Assembly (NCBI RefSeq): GCF_025950525.1
Contig: NZ_JAPDGS010000010.1
Span: forward strand, 1-64,000
Direction of reading: 5' to 3'
DNA: 64,000 nt
Source of the DNA: Stagnihabitans lacustris
Lineage (GTDB): Bacteria > Pseudomonadota > Alphaproteobacteria > Rhodobacterales > Rhodobacteraceae
Below, piece by piece: positions 9,209 to 19,006 of the stretch. The notes beneath the pieces were generated by a model. That model was not told where the DNA came from. It saw only the letters and a program-made list of their open reading frames with translations, and searched no databases. Every line of letters starts with the position of its first letter. The first letter of the stretch is position 1. Made by a program: the position numbers and the translations under genes.

Positions 9209-10495
9209 ATGCAGAACACGCCCTTCTGGTGGGAGGCGGCACCGCTTCCCGCCGTTCCCATGCCCCCTTTGGCCGCGGTCGATGTGGCCATCGTGGGGGG
9301 TGGCTATACCGGCATCGCCGCCGCCATCGAGCTGGCCGCGGCGGGCAAATCCGTCGCGGTCTTTGAAAAGGCCCGGCTGGGCGAGGGCGCCTCAAGCCGC
9401 AATGGCGGCATGACCAGCGGGTCGATCCGGCTGTCCCATGCCGAGCTGACCCGCCGCTTTGGCGAGGCCCGCGCGCTGGCCATCCTGCATGAGGGCCAAG
9501 CCGCGCGCGAGGATCTGTGGCGCTATCTGGAGGCGGCACAGATCGCCTGCGACTTCCAGCTGACCGGGCTTTTCGACGGCGCGCTGACGCAAGGGGAACA
9601 GGATGCCTTGGACCGCAAGGCCGAGTTGTTGCACCGCCACCTTGGCGTCGAGGCCCGGTCGATCGCCCCGGGTGCGGTCGCCTCCTGCATCGGGACCGAC
9701 TTTTACCGCAGCGGCATGGTCCGCCCCGACATCGGCGGGCTGGACCCCTCCAAGCTGTTTCGCGGCATGGTCGATCACGCCCTCGCCTTGGGCGCGGCCT
9801 TGCATGAGACCACCGCGGTCCTTGCGATCGAACGTCAGGCCAAGGGCTTTCTTTTGACGCTGGAGCGCGGCACGGTGACGGCCGGCCAGGTGATCCAATG
9901 CACCAACGGCCATACCGACGGCGCCGACCCCTGGCTGCGGCGCCGCCTCGTGCCAGTGCGCAGCCGCATCATCGCGACCGAGCCCCTGCCCCCCGAGGTC
10001 ATGGCCCGCCTGATGCCCGGCCGGATGATGTATGGCGACATGCGACAGCTCAGCTATTACTTCCGCCCCTCGCCCGATGGCCGCCGCATCCTGTTTGGCG
10101 GGCGCGATGGCACGACCTATGGCGACCCGATGGAACCCACCTTGCATCTGCGCCGCGAACTGGCCCGGATCTTCCCCGAGCTGGCCGATGTGGGCCTGAC
10201 CCACAGCTGGTTCGGCAATGTCGCGATGAACCGCCACATGATCCCCAAGCTGATGCGCCATGACGGGCGGATCTATGCGACGGGCTATTGCGGGTCGGGC
10301 GTGGTCTGGGCGCGCTGGCTGGGCAAAAAGGCCGCCCGCGCCGCCTTGGGTGACGCCGAGGGCGCAAGATCGGCCTTTGACTTTCAGGCCCCGCCCGCCG
10401 TGCCGCTTTATCGTGGCAAGCCCTGGTTCATCCCGGCGGTCTTTGCCTGGTATGCCTGGGCCGACCGCCGCACCCAGGCCAAGGCGGGCAAATGA
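9209..10495 (+). CDS. FAD-dependent amine/amino acid oxidoreductase (DadA/PuuB family)
   Basis: A 428-residue flavoprotein with an N-terminal dinucleotide fold (VAIVGGGYTGIAAAIELA) and the ASSRNGGM sequence of the PuuB/DadA-type oxidases. The C-terminal FAD contact is YATGYCGSGVVWA. It would oxidise a C-N bond of the imported amine, releasing an aldehyde and ammonia or a smaller amine. Gamma-glutamylputrescine oxidase and sarcosine-type oxidases are the closest kinds by pattern. The start at 9209 is five bases after the cupin stop, and the gene overlaps the next by four bases. Confidence 0.88.
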   Translation: MQNTPFWWEAAPLPAVPMPPLAAVDVAIVGGGYTGIAAAIELAAAGKSVAVFEKARLGEGASSRNGGMTSGSIRLSHAELTRRFGEARALAILHEGQAAREDLWRYLEAAQIACDFQLTGLFDGALTQGEQDALDRKAELLHRHLGVEARSIAPGAVASCIGTDFYRSGMVRPDIGGLDPSKLFRGMVDHALALGAALHETTAVLAIERQAKGFLLTLERGTVTAGQVIQCTNGHTDGADPWLRRRLVPVRSRIIATEPLPPEVMARLMPGRMMYGDMRQLSYYFRPSPDGRRILFGGRDGTTYGDPMEPTLHLRRELARIFPELADVGLTHSWFGNVAMNRHMIPKLMRHDGRIYATGYCGSGVVWARWLGKKAARAALGDAEGARSAFDFQAPPAVPLYRGKPWFIPAVFAWYAWADRRTQAKAGK

Positions 10496-11418
10496 CGCTT
10501 TTGTTCAACTCCGATCCGGTGCGCGGCGCAAGCTTTGCCGCGCTTATGGCGCAGAGCCTCCCCGACCTGGCCGTGCGGATCGGCGCGGACAGCGTCGAGG
10601 GCGCGCAGGTGCGCTATCTGCTGACCTGGGAGGCCCCCCGGGACCTCTTCGACCGCTATCCCAACCTCGAGCTGGTCCTCTCTCTGGGCGCCGGGGTGGA
10701 TCAGTTCGACCTTGCGGCCTTTCCCCCGGGCGTCAGGCTGGTGCGGCTGGTGGATGAGGATCTGGGCCTGATGATGCGGGATTATGTCTGCATGGCGGTG
10801 CTGGGCTGCCTGCGCCAGCTGCCCGATTACATGGGCCAGCAGCGGGCGGGGGTCTGGCAAGAACTCCCCCTGCGCATGGCGCGCGACACAAGGGTGGGGA
10901 TCCTGGGGCTTGGCCACTTGGGCCGGGCGGTGGCTATGGGGCTTGCGCCCTTTGGCTTTGCGCTGTCTGGCCACAGCCGCAGCCCTCAAGACCTGCCGGG
11001 CCTGCGCTGCCTGCACGGACCTGCGGGGCTGGAGACGCTGTTGGCCCAAAGCGACATCCTGGTTTGCCTTTTGCCCCTGACCCCCGAGACGCGGGGGGTC
11101 CTGGATGACGCGCTCTTTGCCAAACTGCCCCGCGGAGCCGCCCTCGTCCATGTCGGGCGCGGCGCGCAGCTGGACCCTCAGGCCCTGCTTGGCGCCCTGA
11201 ACAGCGGCCAGCTGGCCCGCGCGGTCCTTGACGTGACCGCCCCCGAGCCCCTCCCCCCGGGCGATCCGCTTTGGGCCCATCCCCGCGTGATCGTCACCCC
11301 CCATATCGCCTGCCAGACCCGGCCCGAGGCCCTGGCCCGCCATGTGACCCAAGTCCTGCGCGCCCATCTGCAGGGGCAAAGCCTGCCCGGCCTGGTCCAG
11401 ACGGATCGAGGCTATTGA
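10492..11418 (+). CDS. D-2-hydroxyacid dehydrogenase (GhrA-like glyoxylate/hydroxypyruvate reductase)
   Basis: A 308-residue NAD(P)-dependent reductase. It has the Rossmann motif VGILGLGHLGRAV, the HVGRGAQLD segment after the cofactor site, LDVTAPEPL with the catalytic Glu, and the catalytic His in VTPHIACQTR. It resembles GhrA, which reduces glyoxylate or hydroxypyruvate. Overlap of four bases with the oxidase gene (ATGA) makes it the last gene of the operon. It may remove a 2-oxo acid formed during amine breakdown. The operon ends tail-to-tail 13 bases from glpK. Confidence 0.87.
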   Translation: MTLLFNSDPVRGASFAALMAQSLPDLAVRIGADSVEGAQVRYLLTWEAPRDLFDRYPNLELVLSLGAGVDQFDLAAFPPGVRLVRLVDEDLGLMMRDYVCMAVLGCLRQLPDYMGQQRAGVWQELPLRMARDTRVGILGLGHLGRAVAMGLAPFGFALSGHSRSPQDLPGLRCLHGPAGLETLLAQSDILVCLLPLTPETRGVLDDALFAKLPRGAALVHVGRGAQLDPQALLGALNSGQLARAVLDVTAPEPLPPGDPLWAHPRVIVTPHIACQTRPEALARHVTQVLRAHLQGQSLPGLVQTDRGY

Positions 11419-11431
11419 CGTCCGCCGCCAT

Positions 11432-12895
11432 TCATCGGCTTTCAGTCCCCATCATCGTCGCCGTGACGGCCCGCGCCCAGCGGTCACGCTTGGCCGCGCG
11501 CCGTGGCGCTTCCATCCCGGGATCAAAGCGACGTTCGCAGCTCCAGCTGTCCTGAAAGGTCTCGGGCCTTGGGCAGATCCCGGCCTGCAGCCCGGCCAGA
11601 TAGGCCGCGCCTTTGGCGGTGGTCTCACGCAGGGCCGGGCGCTCGACCGGCATGTTCAGGATATCGGCGAGGAATTGCATCGCGGCATCGCTGGCCGACA
11701 TGCCGCCATCGACCCGAACCACCCCGGGCGCGCCGCCATCGGCCCGCATCGCCTCCAGCAGGTCGGCGGTCTGAAAGCCCACGGCTTCCAGCGCGGCGCG
11801 GGCGATCTCGGCCCCAGAGGTCGCACGGGTCAGGCCAAAGATCGCGCCCCGGCAGTCGGGACGCCACCAGGGCGCCCCAAGGCCGGTAAAGGCCGGAACC
11901 AGGGTGATGTCTTGTTCGGGGTCGGCTTGGGCGGCCAGGAGTGAGGTCTCATTGACCGAGCCGATCAGCCGCAGCCCGTCGCTGAGCCATTGCAGCGTGG
12001 CCCCGGCCATGAAGATCGACCCCTCCAGCGCGTAGGTCGGCTTGCCATCCAGCTGACAGGCGATCGTGGTCAGCAGACGGTTTTGCGATGTGACGCGCTG
12101 GCTGCCGGTGTTCAGCAACGCAAAGCAGCCCGTGCCATAAGTGGCCTTCAGCATCCCCGGCGAGAAACACCCCTGCCCCACCGCCGCCGCCTGTTGATCG
12201 CCCGCAACCCCCAGGATCGGGACGGGACGGCCAAAAAGATCCGGCCTGGTCATGCCATAGTCGGCAGCACTGTCGCGGACCTGGGGAAGAAGGCTCATCG
12301 GGATGTCCAGAAGCCCGCAGATATCGGCATCCCAGGCGCCTTGGTCGATGTCATACAGCATCGTTCGCGCGGCATTGGTGGCGTCGGTGGCATGGATGTG
12401 CCCCCCTGTCATCTGCCAGATCAGCCAGCTGTCGACGGTGCCAAAGGCCAGCTCTCCGGCGCGGGCACGGGCCCTTGCGCCGGGGATATGGTCCAAGAGC
12501 CAGGCCAGTTTCGTGGCCGAGAAATAGGGGTCCAGCACCAGGCCGGTGCGGGCGGTGATCAGGGCCTCATACGGGCGCAACCGGTCACAGAGGTCGACGG
12601 TGCGGCGGTCTTGCCAGACCAGGGCGCGGTGCAAGGGCGCTCCGGTCTTGCGATCCCACAGAAGAGTCGTTTCGCGCTGGTTGGTGATGCCGATGGCATC
12701 TGGCACGCGGCCATCCAGCGCCTTGCGGGCCGAACGCAGGGCGGTTGCCCAAAGGTCGGCGGGGTCATGTTCGACCCAGGCCGGAGCGGGGAAATGCTGC
12801 GGCACCGGCTCGGAGGCTTGGGACAAGACCCGCAGCGCGCCATCGAACAGGATGGCGCGCGACGAGGTGGTTCCCTGGTCGATTGCAAGGATCAT
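11432..12895 (-). CDS. glpK: Glycerol kinase (FGGY family)
   Basis: A 487-residue sugar kinase with the N-terminal phosphate loop [10 protein letters not shown], the glycerol-site sequences [11 protein letters not shown] and LVWQDRRT, and the [14 protein letters not shown] segment typical of GlpK. ATP-dependent phosphorylation of glycerol to sn-glycerol 3-phosphate is the likely reaction. It is the last gene of a minus-strand operon with a ribose-type ABC importer and an SGNH esterase, overlapping the esterase stop by four bases. That context suggests the glycerol is released from an imported ester. Other polyol kinases of the FGGY family remain possible. Confidence 0.9.
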   Translation of the reverse strand: MILAIDQGTTSSRAILFDGALRVLSQASEPVPQHFPAPAWVEHDPADLWATALRSARKALDGRVPDAIGITNQRETTLLWDRKTGAPLHRALVWQDRRTVDLCDRLRPYEALITARTGLVLDPYFSATKLAWLLDHIPGARARARAGELAFGTVDSWLIWQMTGGHIHATDATNAARTMLYDIDQGAWDADICGLLDIPMSLLPQVRDSAADYGMTRPDLFGRPVPILGVAGDQQAAAVGQGCFSPGMLKATYGTGCFALLNTGSQRVTSQNRLLTTIACQLDGKPTYALEGSIFMAGATLQWLSDGLRLIGSVNETSLLAAQADPEQDITLVPAFTGLGAPWWRPDCRGAIFGLTRATSGAEIARAALEAVGFQTADLLEAMRADGGAPGVVRVDGGMSASDAAMQFLADILNMPVERPALRETTAKGAAYLAGLQAGICPRPETFQDSWSCERRFDPGMEAPRRAAKRDRWARAVTATMMGTESR

Positions 12896-13554
12896 GGGGC
12901 AAGGATCGTGCGGACCTTGGCGGCCAATGCCTGACCCAGGGCCGCGTTGTTTTCAGTGGTGAAGTGGATGCCGTCGATGCCATCGGTCGAAAGCACGGCC
13001 CCGGCGTCCAGGAAATCGACCTTGGCGAAATCGGCCAAGGCGGCATAAAGCGGCGCCATGGCGAGGGTCTTTTCCCGCCCGCCCTCGAACATGCCTTGAA
13101 ACCAGGGATGCGGCATGGGCGCCAGCGGCGGAGGCGCCACGATCAGCGCCTTGGGCGCCGGATAGGGCGTGCCGACGCCGCCCGCGCTGGTCAGGATCTG
13201 GCCCACCAGTTTCGCCATCCCATTGGCAATGTCATAGGGGCTGCGGTGGAAATAGGGCTTGGTGTCATTGGTCCCCAGCATGACGATCACCAGGTCCAGG
13301 GGCAGATGGCTGGCCAGGGCGCTTGGCAGATAGGCCGCTCCGTTCAACCGCGGATCGCCCGGGTCGTCCGCGCTGGTCGTCCGCGCGCTGAGACCCTCTT
13401 CGATGATGTGATACCCCGCCCCAAGGGCTGCCCCCATCACCCCCGTCCAGCGTTGGGCATAGGGATAGCGGAGCGTGGGCGCCCCAGAGGCCACGGGGAT
13501 CCAACCCCAGGTCAAGCTGTCTCCGTAACACAGGATGTGTTTGAGGTCGGTCAT
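12892..13554 (-). CDS. SGNH/GDSL hydrolase, MsAcT-like arylesterase/acyltransferase
   Basis: A 220-residue cytoplasmic-looking SGNH hydrolase with no signal peptide. Block I is [10 protein letters not shown] with the nucleophile Ser; block III is [11 protein letters not shown]; the Asp-His pair is in DGIDGIHFT. The sequence, including [20 protein letters not shown] and [13 protein letters not shown], closely matches what I recall of the Mycobacterium smegmatis acyltransferase MsAcT, which transfers acyl groups to alcohols even in water. Coupled by a four-base overlap to glpK and 15 bases after a permease gene. It probably removes an acyl group from an imported compound; a second, divergent SGNH gene is at 18325. 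Confidence 0.9.
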   Translation of the reverse strand: MTDLKHILCYGDSLTWGWIPVASGAPTLRYPYAQRWTGVMGAALGAGYHIIEEGLSARTTSADDPGDPRLNGAAYLPSALASHLPLDLVIVMLGTNDTKPYFHRSPYDIANGMAKLVGQILTSAGGVGTPYPAPKALIVAPPPLAPMPHPWFQGMFEGGREKTLAMAPLYAALADFAKVDFLDAGAVLSTDGIDGIHFTTENNAALGQALAAKVRTILAP

Positions 13555-13569
13555 GTCGATGTCCTTTGG

Positions 13570-14499
13570 TCAGGTGTTGGAACTGCGAAGGCCGTAAAGG
13601 ATGGCGGCCGACAGGATGATCAGGCCTTGGAAGATCAGTTTGCCGGGCTCTCCGACGCCCAGCATGGTCATGACGACGAAAAGCAGCGCAAAGGACAGGA
13701 CGCCGAAGAACGGACCCCAAACGCCGCCCTCCCCCCGGCCAAAGGCCACGCCGCCCAGGATGGTGGCGGCGACGGCCAGGATCGGCAGATCAAGGCCCAC
13801 CCGCACCGAGCCCACCGCGATCGAGGCGGTCTGCACCAGCGCCGCGACCCCCGCGATGACGCCGGCAAGCGCATGGGCGGCGATCACCGTGCGCTCGACT
13901 GGGACGCCGGAGAACTGCGCGGCGGTGGTGCTTTCGCCCACGGCGGCGACAAAGCGGCCATAGACGCTTCGGCCCAGAAAGACCGCAAGGATCAGCGTCA
14001 ACAGGCCCCAAAGTGCCACCGGCGCCGGGATCACACCAAACGAGGTGTTGTAAAGCGCGCCAAAGACCTCGGGCACATTGCCGGGCGGCTTGCCGCTGGC
14101 CAGGTATTGCACCGCGCCCACCAGGATGATGCTGACCGCCAGCGTGACGATCACCGCCGAGACCCGGCGCTTGGCGACCATGACCCCGTTGAACAGGCCG
14201 ACCGCCAGCCCCAGCCCCAAAGCCAGCGCGACCTGAAACCCCAAGGAGGCCCCGGGAAAGCTGCCCGAGGAAATCGCATAATTGACGGCCAGGATCACGC
14301 CTCCGCCCGACAGGTCGATGGACTTGACGCGGATCACCAAAAGCTGACCCAGCGTCAGGATGCCCAAAGGTGCCACCTGACGGATGAAGATGCCCAGCAC
14401 ATGCGGGTCCAGCATCTTGGGCCGCAGGACGGCCAGCACCAGCACCAGGATGGCAAAGACGTAGTAGGCGGGCGGGACGCGCAGGGCTTTGTTCAGCAT
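13570..14499 (-). CDS. Ribose-type ABC transporter permease (RbsC family)
   Basis: A 309-residue multi-helix permease with about eight to ten hydrophobic segments and the family sequences SGGGVILAVNYAI and ATILGGVAFGRGEGG. It starts one base after the stop of the previous permease, so the two are coupled and probably form a heterodimer. Part of the carbohydrate/polyol importer encoded at 13570-18051. Confidence 0.92.
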   Translation of the reverse strand: MLNKALRVPPAYYVFAILVLVLAVLRPKMLDPHVLGIFIRQVAPLGILTLGQLLVIRVKSIDLSGGGVILAVNYAISSGSFPGASLGFQVALALGLGLAVGLFNGVMVAKRRVSAVIVTLAVSIILVGAVQYLASGKPPGNVPEVFGALYNTSFGVIPAPVALWGLLTLILAVFLGRSVYGRFVAAVGESTTAAQFSGVPVERTVIAAHALAGVIAGVAALVQTASIAVGSVRVGLDLPILAVAATILGGVAFGRGEGGVWGPFFGVLSFALLFVVMTMLGVGEPGKLIFQGLIILSAAILYGLRSSNT

Positions 14500-14500
14500 G

Positions 14501-15448
14501 TCACAGCCCCATCTTCTTGCGCGATTGCAGGCCCACGACCGCCATCAGGATCACTCCCTTGACCGCCGTCTGAACAAAGGGCGAGACATTGGCCAGGTTC
14601 ATCCCATTGGCCAGCAAAGCCAGCACGAAGGCCCCGATCACCGTGCCATGCAGCGACCCGATGCCCCCCGCCAATTGCGTGCCGCCCAGGGCCACGGCGG
14701 TGATGCTGTCCAATTCCACCAGAAGCCCGACGTTGGGATCACCCGAGACGATCCGCCCGGCCAGAAACACCCCGGCCAGCGCCGCAAAGCACGAACAGGC
14801 GACATAGGCCAAAAGCACGGTCCGGCGGTCCTTGAGGCCGAAGTTCCGCGCGGCCTCGGTCTGGCCCGAGGCGATGCCGCCGCCGATGGCGAACAGATGC
14901 AGCCCATAGCGGGCGCGATACAGCAAGACCCAGGCCAAGGCGATCACCGCCAGCCCCCAAAGCGCCGCAAAGGGCACGCCCCACAGGCTGCCCGAGACCG
15001 CCGCGATCACCACCTCGGGCACCGTCCCGCCCGAGGTCGGACGCAAGATGCGGGTGACGCCCAGGACGATATATTGCGTCGAAAGCGTCACGATGATCGG
15101 ATGCACCCGAAACCGCGTGACGACGAAACCGTTGATGAAGCCTATCCCCGCAGCCAAGACGAAGACCGCCGGGATCAGCACCCAGGCCGGGGCATCCAGC
15201 GCCAGAATGGCCGTGGTAAAGCTGATGACCGACCCCACCGAGAGATCCAGCCCCCCCACCAGCACGACCAGCATCTGACCGATGGCGGTGATGACCAGCG
15301 GCATGGCCTGGGTCACAAGGTTCCACAGGTTTTCAGCCGTGGCGAATTGCGCGGTGCCAAAGGACAGAACCGCCCCGATCACCACAGCCACGCCCAAAGG
15401 CATCGCCCACATCCCTTGCCGGGAATTTCGCCCCATCAGATCAAACAT
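14501..15448 (-). CDS. Ribose-type ABC transporter permease (RbsC family)
   Basis: A 315-residue permease with the RbsC motifs LVGGLDLSVGSVISF and VALGGTQLAGGIGS. The ATG at 15448 overlaps the end of the ATPase gene by eight bases; the frame runs 33 codons further upstream but only as overlap. It forms the membrane channel with the permease downstream. Confidence 0.92.
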   Translation of the reverse strand: MFDLMGRNSRQGMWAMPLGVAVVIGAVLSFGTAQFATAENLWNLVTQAMPLVITAIGQMLVVLVGGLDLSVGSVISFTTAILALDAPAWVLIPAVFVLAAGIGFINGFVVTRFRVHPIIVTLSTQYIVLGVTRILRPTSGGTVPEVVIAAVSGSLWGVPFAALWGLAVIALAWVLLYRARYGLHLFAIGGGIASGQTEAARNFGLKDRRTVLLAYVACSCFAALAGVFLAGRIVSGDPNVGLLVELDSITAVALGGTQLAGGIGSLHGTVIGAFVLALLANGMNLANVSPFVQTAVKGVILMAVVGLQSRKKMGL

Positions 15449-16928
15449 CCGCGCCCCTCCCGCCCTGCAAGGCGGCCTCAAGTATCTTGTGTTCGCTGGC
15501 TTGGTCCGCCTGCATCTCGGCCATGATCGTCGCGTCATGGACGACATAGATCCGGTCGCTGAGCCCGATCAGCTCCAGCGTTTCGCGCGACAGGACCAGA
15601 ACCGCACCGCCCTTGGCCGCAAAATCCCGCAAAAGCGCATAGATTTCCGACTTCGCCCCGACATCGACCCCGCGTGTAGGCTCTTCGATGACCAGAAGCT
15701 GGACCTCGGCCGCCAAGTATCGGCCAAGCAGCACCTTTTGCTGATTGCCGCCCGAGAGGCTGGCCACCGGGGCCCCCGCCCGCCCCTTGACCTTCATCGC
15801 GGCCATGATGCGGGCGACCACCGCCTTGTAACTTCGTGCCGGGGCAAGATCGCGGGCCCTGGCATGCAGGCCCATGGTGATGTTCTGCGCGATGGACAGG
15901 CCCAGGAAAAGCCCCTCTTCCTTGCGGTCCTCGGGGACAAATCCCAAGCCCTCGCGCTGCATCGACCGGATCGACGGCGCCGGGATCACCTTGCCGTTGA
16001 TCGCCACCGTCCCGCCATGCGGCAGATGCGCGCCAATCAGGCTGCGCGCCAAAAGCTGCTGGCCCTGGCCCTCCAGCCCGGCCAAGGCGACGATCTCGCC
16101 CCGGTTCAGCGTCAGGGACAAAGGCCGTGACCGCGCCGTCAAACGCAGGTCGGTCAGCCGCAGGATCTCGGCGCCCGTGGTCTGGCCGCGCGGCGGAAAC
16201 AGGTCTTGCAAGGGCCGCCCCACCATCAGCGCGATCAGCCGGTCCGGTGTGATGTCGGCGGTGTCATGGGTGGCGATCCATTGGCCATCCTTCAGCACCG
16301 TGACCCGGTCACAAAGCGCAAAGATCTCCTCCATCCGGTGCGAGATATAGATGATCGCCACGCCCTTGTCGCGCAACCGCCGGATGTTGCGGTTCAAGAT
16401 CTCGACATCGGCGGCGTTCAAGGCGGCGGTCGGCTCGTCCAGGATCAGCACCTTGGCATTGCCCTTGATGCCATGGGCGATTTCCACGAACTGACGTTCC
16501 GCGATGGACAGGGTCGAGACCAGCCGCCGCGGGTCAAGCCGCAGGCCCAGTTCGGCCAGGGCTGCGGCGGTCTCGGCCTCCATCCGGCGGTGGTCGATGC
16601 CGTGGCGCATCGGCTCGCGGCCCAGGAACATGTTCTCGGCGATGGTCAGGTTGGGCAAGAGGCTGTGTTCCTGAAACACCGTCGAAATCCCGGCGTCCAG
16701 CGCATCACGCGGCGCGGCAGGGGTGATTTTCACGCCGTCCAGCAGGATCTCGCCCTGATCGGGACGATGCACGCCCGCTAGGATCTTCATCAGGGTGGAT
16801 TTCCCCGCCCCATTCTCTCCCATCAGCGCATGGACCGACCCGGCCTGAAAGGCCACCGACACCGAGGTCAGCGCCGCATTGGCGCCAAAGCGCTTGGAGA
16901 TATCCGTCATCGTCACGCGATCTGGCAC
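15441..16928 (-). CDS. Ribose-type ABC transporter ATP-binding protein (RbsA family, two ATPase domains)
   Basis: A 495-residue protein with tandem ATPase domains, as usual for sugar importers of this class. The first has Walker A GENGAGKST, signature LSIAERQFVEIA and VLILDEPTAAL. The second has the degenerate Walker A GLEGQGQQ and the signature SLSGGNQQKVLLGR with VIEEPTRGVD. A GTG at 16928 with AGGGGGGA just upstream is preferred over an internal ATG at 16910, because it gives the normal N-terminal length. It follows the binding-protein gene after a GC hairpin at 16948-16967. Confidence 0.93.
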   Translation of the reverse strand: MPDRVTMTDISKRFGANAALTSVSVAFQAGSVHALMGENGAGKSTLMKILAGVHRPDQGEILLDGVKITPAAPRDALDAGISTVFQEHSLLPNLTIAENMFLGREPMRHGIDHRRMEAETAAALAELGLRLDPRRLVSTLSIAERQFVEIAHGIKGNAKVLILDEPTAALNAADVEILNRNIRRLRDKGVAIIYISHRMEEIFALCDRVTVLKDGQWIATHDTADITPDRLIALMVGRPLQDLFPPRGQTTGAEILRLTDLRLTARSRPLSLTLNRGEIVALAGLEGQGQQLLARSLIGAHLPHGGTVAINGKVIPAPSIRSMQREGLGFVPEDRKEEGLFLGLSIAQNITMGLHARARDLAPARSYKAVVARIMAAMKVKGRAGAPVASLSGGNQQKVLLGRYLAAEVQLLVIEEPTRGVDVGAKSEIYALLRDFAAKGGAVLVLSRETLELIGLSDRIYVVHDATIMAEMQADQASEHKILEAALQGGRGADV

Positions 16929-16947
16929 GCGATCCCCCCTTCTTGGC

Positions 16948-16967
16948 GGGCGGGGTTGCCCCCGCCC
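16948..16967 (-). terminator. GC hairpin between binding-protein and ATPase genes (attenuator-like)
   Basis: An 8-bp perfect stem of G/C pairs with a four-base loop follows the stop of the binding-protein gene on the minus strand, with no T run. Such hairpins often protect the upstream mRNA so that the binding protein is made in excess of the rest of the transporter. Function inferred from position. Confidence 0.5.
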
Positions 16968-16974
16968 TTTCCGA

Positions 16975-18051
16975 TCACTTGGCGTAAAGCTTCTGCAACA
17001 GCTCTTCGGACAGCTCGCTGGGCCACCAGACATTGGCCGACAGGTCCGCGCGGTAGAATTTCGCGGCCTTGTCCTTGTCCCAGCCCTCGGGGTGATAGCC
17101 ATAGCTGTGATAAAGCTCCTGGCCCTCCAACAGCGCGATGGCGGCGCGCACGCCTGCCGCACCCTGGGCCGGGCTATATTCCGACGAGATCGAGTCAAAG
17201 CCATCCGCCAGCCACTGGCCGAAGTAACCGTTGTTGCCCTCGCCCGAGATCGGCGGGATCGCCGTGCCGAACGACTTGAAGACATCGACACAGGCCCGCG
17301 TCATGTCGGCGCCCGAGGACCAGATGCCATCCACCTCGGGGTTCGAGACGAACAGCGTCTCGCACAGGCTTTTGGCCTTGTCATATTGCCAATCGCCATG
17401 CTCTTCGGCGACGATCTGGATGTTGGTGCCCTCGATCGCCTGCATCAAGCCGTTGTAACGGTTGGTATCCTCGGGATGGCCCGCCAAGCCGCGCAGCACC
17501 CAGATCTTGCCGTCGTTGCCAACCTTTTTCACCAGCCAGTCGCCCATGACCTTGCCGAAATGTTCGGCCCCGCCCTGAATCTCGACGGTGAAGGCATCCG
17601 AGTCGATGCGGCCGGTGTGCAGCACGACCGGAATCCCCGCCGCGACCGCCTTTTCGATGCTGGCGTTGGCCGAGGTCGACGACACCGGCATGACGATGAT
17701 CGCATCGACCTTTTGCGCGATCAGGTCCTCGATGTCGGCCACCTGCTTCTTCTGGTCAAAGCCCGCGTCCAGTGTGATGAACTTGGCAATCCGCGGTTCT
17801 TTGGAGGCCGCGAAATCCGCCTCATGCGAGACCTGAACCGTCCAAGTGTTGGCGTTGACGCCGAAATGGCTCATGCCGATGACCCAGGGGCCGTCTTTCT
17901 TGAACTTGCCGGCCTCGATCACCGTGGTGTTGTCGGGATTGGGCGTCACACCGTCCATCAGCACAAGGCTGGGCACGGCAAAGGCGCGGCCCGCCAGGAT
18001 CGTCGTGGTCGTCAGGGCAGCCAGCCCGCAGAAAAGGCGACGTGTCAGCAT
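16975..18051 (-). CDS. Periplasmic sugar/polyol-binding protein of an ABC importer
   Basis: A 358-residue solute-binding protein of the RbsB-like type 1 periplasmic fold. The signal peptide has twin Arg (MLTRRLFCGLAAL) and ends near AGRAFA. The mature part shows VIGMSHFGVNANTW, DIEDLIAQKVDAIIVMP and GIPVVLHTGRIDS, typical of this fold. The start at 18051 has AGGGAGGA before it; 27 further upstream codons are open but lack a site. First gene of the minus-strand importer/esterase/glycerol kinase operon. Substrate unknown; the kinase and esterases suggest an acylated small polyol or glycerol derivative. Confidence 0.9.
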   Translation of the reverse strand: MLTRRLFCGLAALTTTTILAGRAFAVPSLVLMDGVTPNPDNTTVIEAGKFKKDGPWVIGMSHFGVNANTWTVQVSHEADFAASKEPRIAKFITLDAGFDQKKQVADIEDLIAQKVDAIIVMPVSSTSANASIEKAVAAGIPVVLHTGRIDSDAFTVEIQGGAEHFGKVMGDWLVKKVGNDGKIWVLRGLAGHPEDTNRYNGLMQAIEGTNIQIVAEEHGDWQYDKAKSLCETLFVSNPEVDGIWSSGADMTRACVDVFKSFGTAIPPISGEGNNGYFGQWLADGFDSISSEYSPAQGAAGVRAAIALLEGQELYHSYGYHPEGWDKDKAAKFYRADLSANVWWPSELSEELLQKLYAK

Positions 18052-18233
18052 GGTATCCTCCCTCTGGATAGCGTTTCGGGCGCTTTGGCCCGTGGGTTTC
18101 AGACCCGCAGACCGGGGGGCCTGCGGCGTCATGTCGTCAGAATTTCAAGCGATCTCCTCACCGCCGGGATGGGCTTTGCAGCGGTCTCCCTTGGGGTAAA
18201 TGTGCGCAGATTCGCCTGCCTGTCAATAATTAT

Positions 18234-18264
18234 TCAGAGTGACGGATCAACTTAGTCAGAGTGA
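18234..18264. promoter_or_regulatory. Direct repeats in divergent promoter region, probable ROK operator
   Basis: TCAGAGTGA occurs at 18234-18242 and again at 18256-18264, 22 bp apart, about two helical turns. The repeats lie in a locally AT-rich part of the region between two divergent transcripts and close to a ROK-family regulator gene, so they are a likely binding site. Not tested. Confidence 0.4.
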
Positions 18265-18324
18265 ATGAATATCTATCCCGGGCTTGCGCGGCCTTGTCCA
18301 AGCTGGCAAAAGAAGGGGGAACGT

Positions 18325-18987
18325 GTGAAAGATCCGGCCATGAGAACTGTCCTCTGCTTTGGAGATTCCAACACCTACGGCCAGATCCCGGGCCGGGGAC
18401 CGCTGGACCGTTTCGGCTGGGATCAACGCTGGCCGGGGGTGATGCAGGCCGAACTGGGGCCGGGTTGGCACATCATCGAAGAGGGGCTGTCCGGTCGCAC
18501 CACCGTGCGCGACGATCCGATCGAGGGCGAGCACAAGAACGGCCGCCGCTATCTGAAACCCTGCCTGCAAAGCCATGCTCCGGTCGATCTGGTCATTCTG
18601 ATGCTGGGCACCAACGACCTGAAACGGCGCTTCTCGCAGCCGGCCTCCGAGGTTGCCATGGGGATCGGCTGTCTGGTCCACGACACCAAAGAGCTGATGC
18701 CGGGCCGCGGCGGCCATGTGCCGGAGATCATGATCGTGGCCCCGCCGCCGATGCTGGAGGACCTTCGGGAATGGGCCTCGATCTTTGACGGCGCTCCGGA
18801 AAAGTCGCATCGCCTGGGCCTGGAATTCGAGGTGATGGCGGATTCGCTGGAGGTGCATTTCTTCGACGCCGCAACGGTTTGCGCCTGTGATCCGGCGGAT
18901 GGCTTCCACCTTGGGGCCAGCGCCCATGCCGCCCTGGGCCAGGCCCTGGCGCGTGAGGTCCAGGCCATCGGCTGGCCCGCCGATTAG
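18325..18987 (+). CDS. SGNH/GDSL hydrolase, second esterase of the cluster
   Basis: A 220-residue SGNH hydrolase with block I FGDSNTYGQIPG, block III MLGTNDLKRRF and the catalytic Asp-His in DGFHLGASAHAALG. No signal peptide, so it acts in the cytoplasm. It is related to the MsAcT-like enzyme at 12892 but clearly diverged, for example EEGLSGRTTVRDDP. The GTG at 18325 is preferred because AAGGGGGA lies just upstream; the ATG at 18340 is too far from it. Divergent from the importer operon and followed by the ROK regulator, 19 bases away. Confidence 0.87.
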   Translation: MKDPAMRTVLCFGDSNTYGQIPGRGPLDRFGWDQRWPGVMQAELGPGWHIIEEGLSGRTTVRDDPIEGEHKNGRRYLKPCLQSHAPVDLVILMLGTNDLKRRFSQPASEVAMGIGCLVHDTKELMPGRGGHVPEIMIVAPPPMLEDLREWASIFDGAPEKSHRLGLEFEVMADSLEVHFFDAATVCACDPADGFHLGASAHAALGQALAREVQAIGWPAD

Positions 18988-19006
18988 TTTTTGACAAAGG
19001 TTTCCC

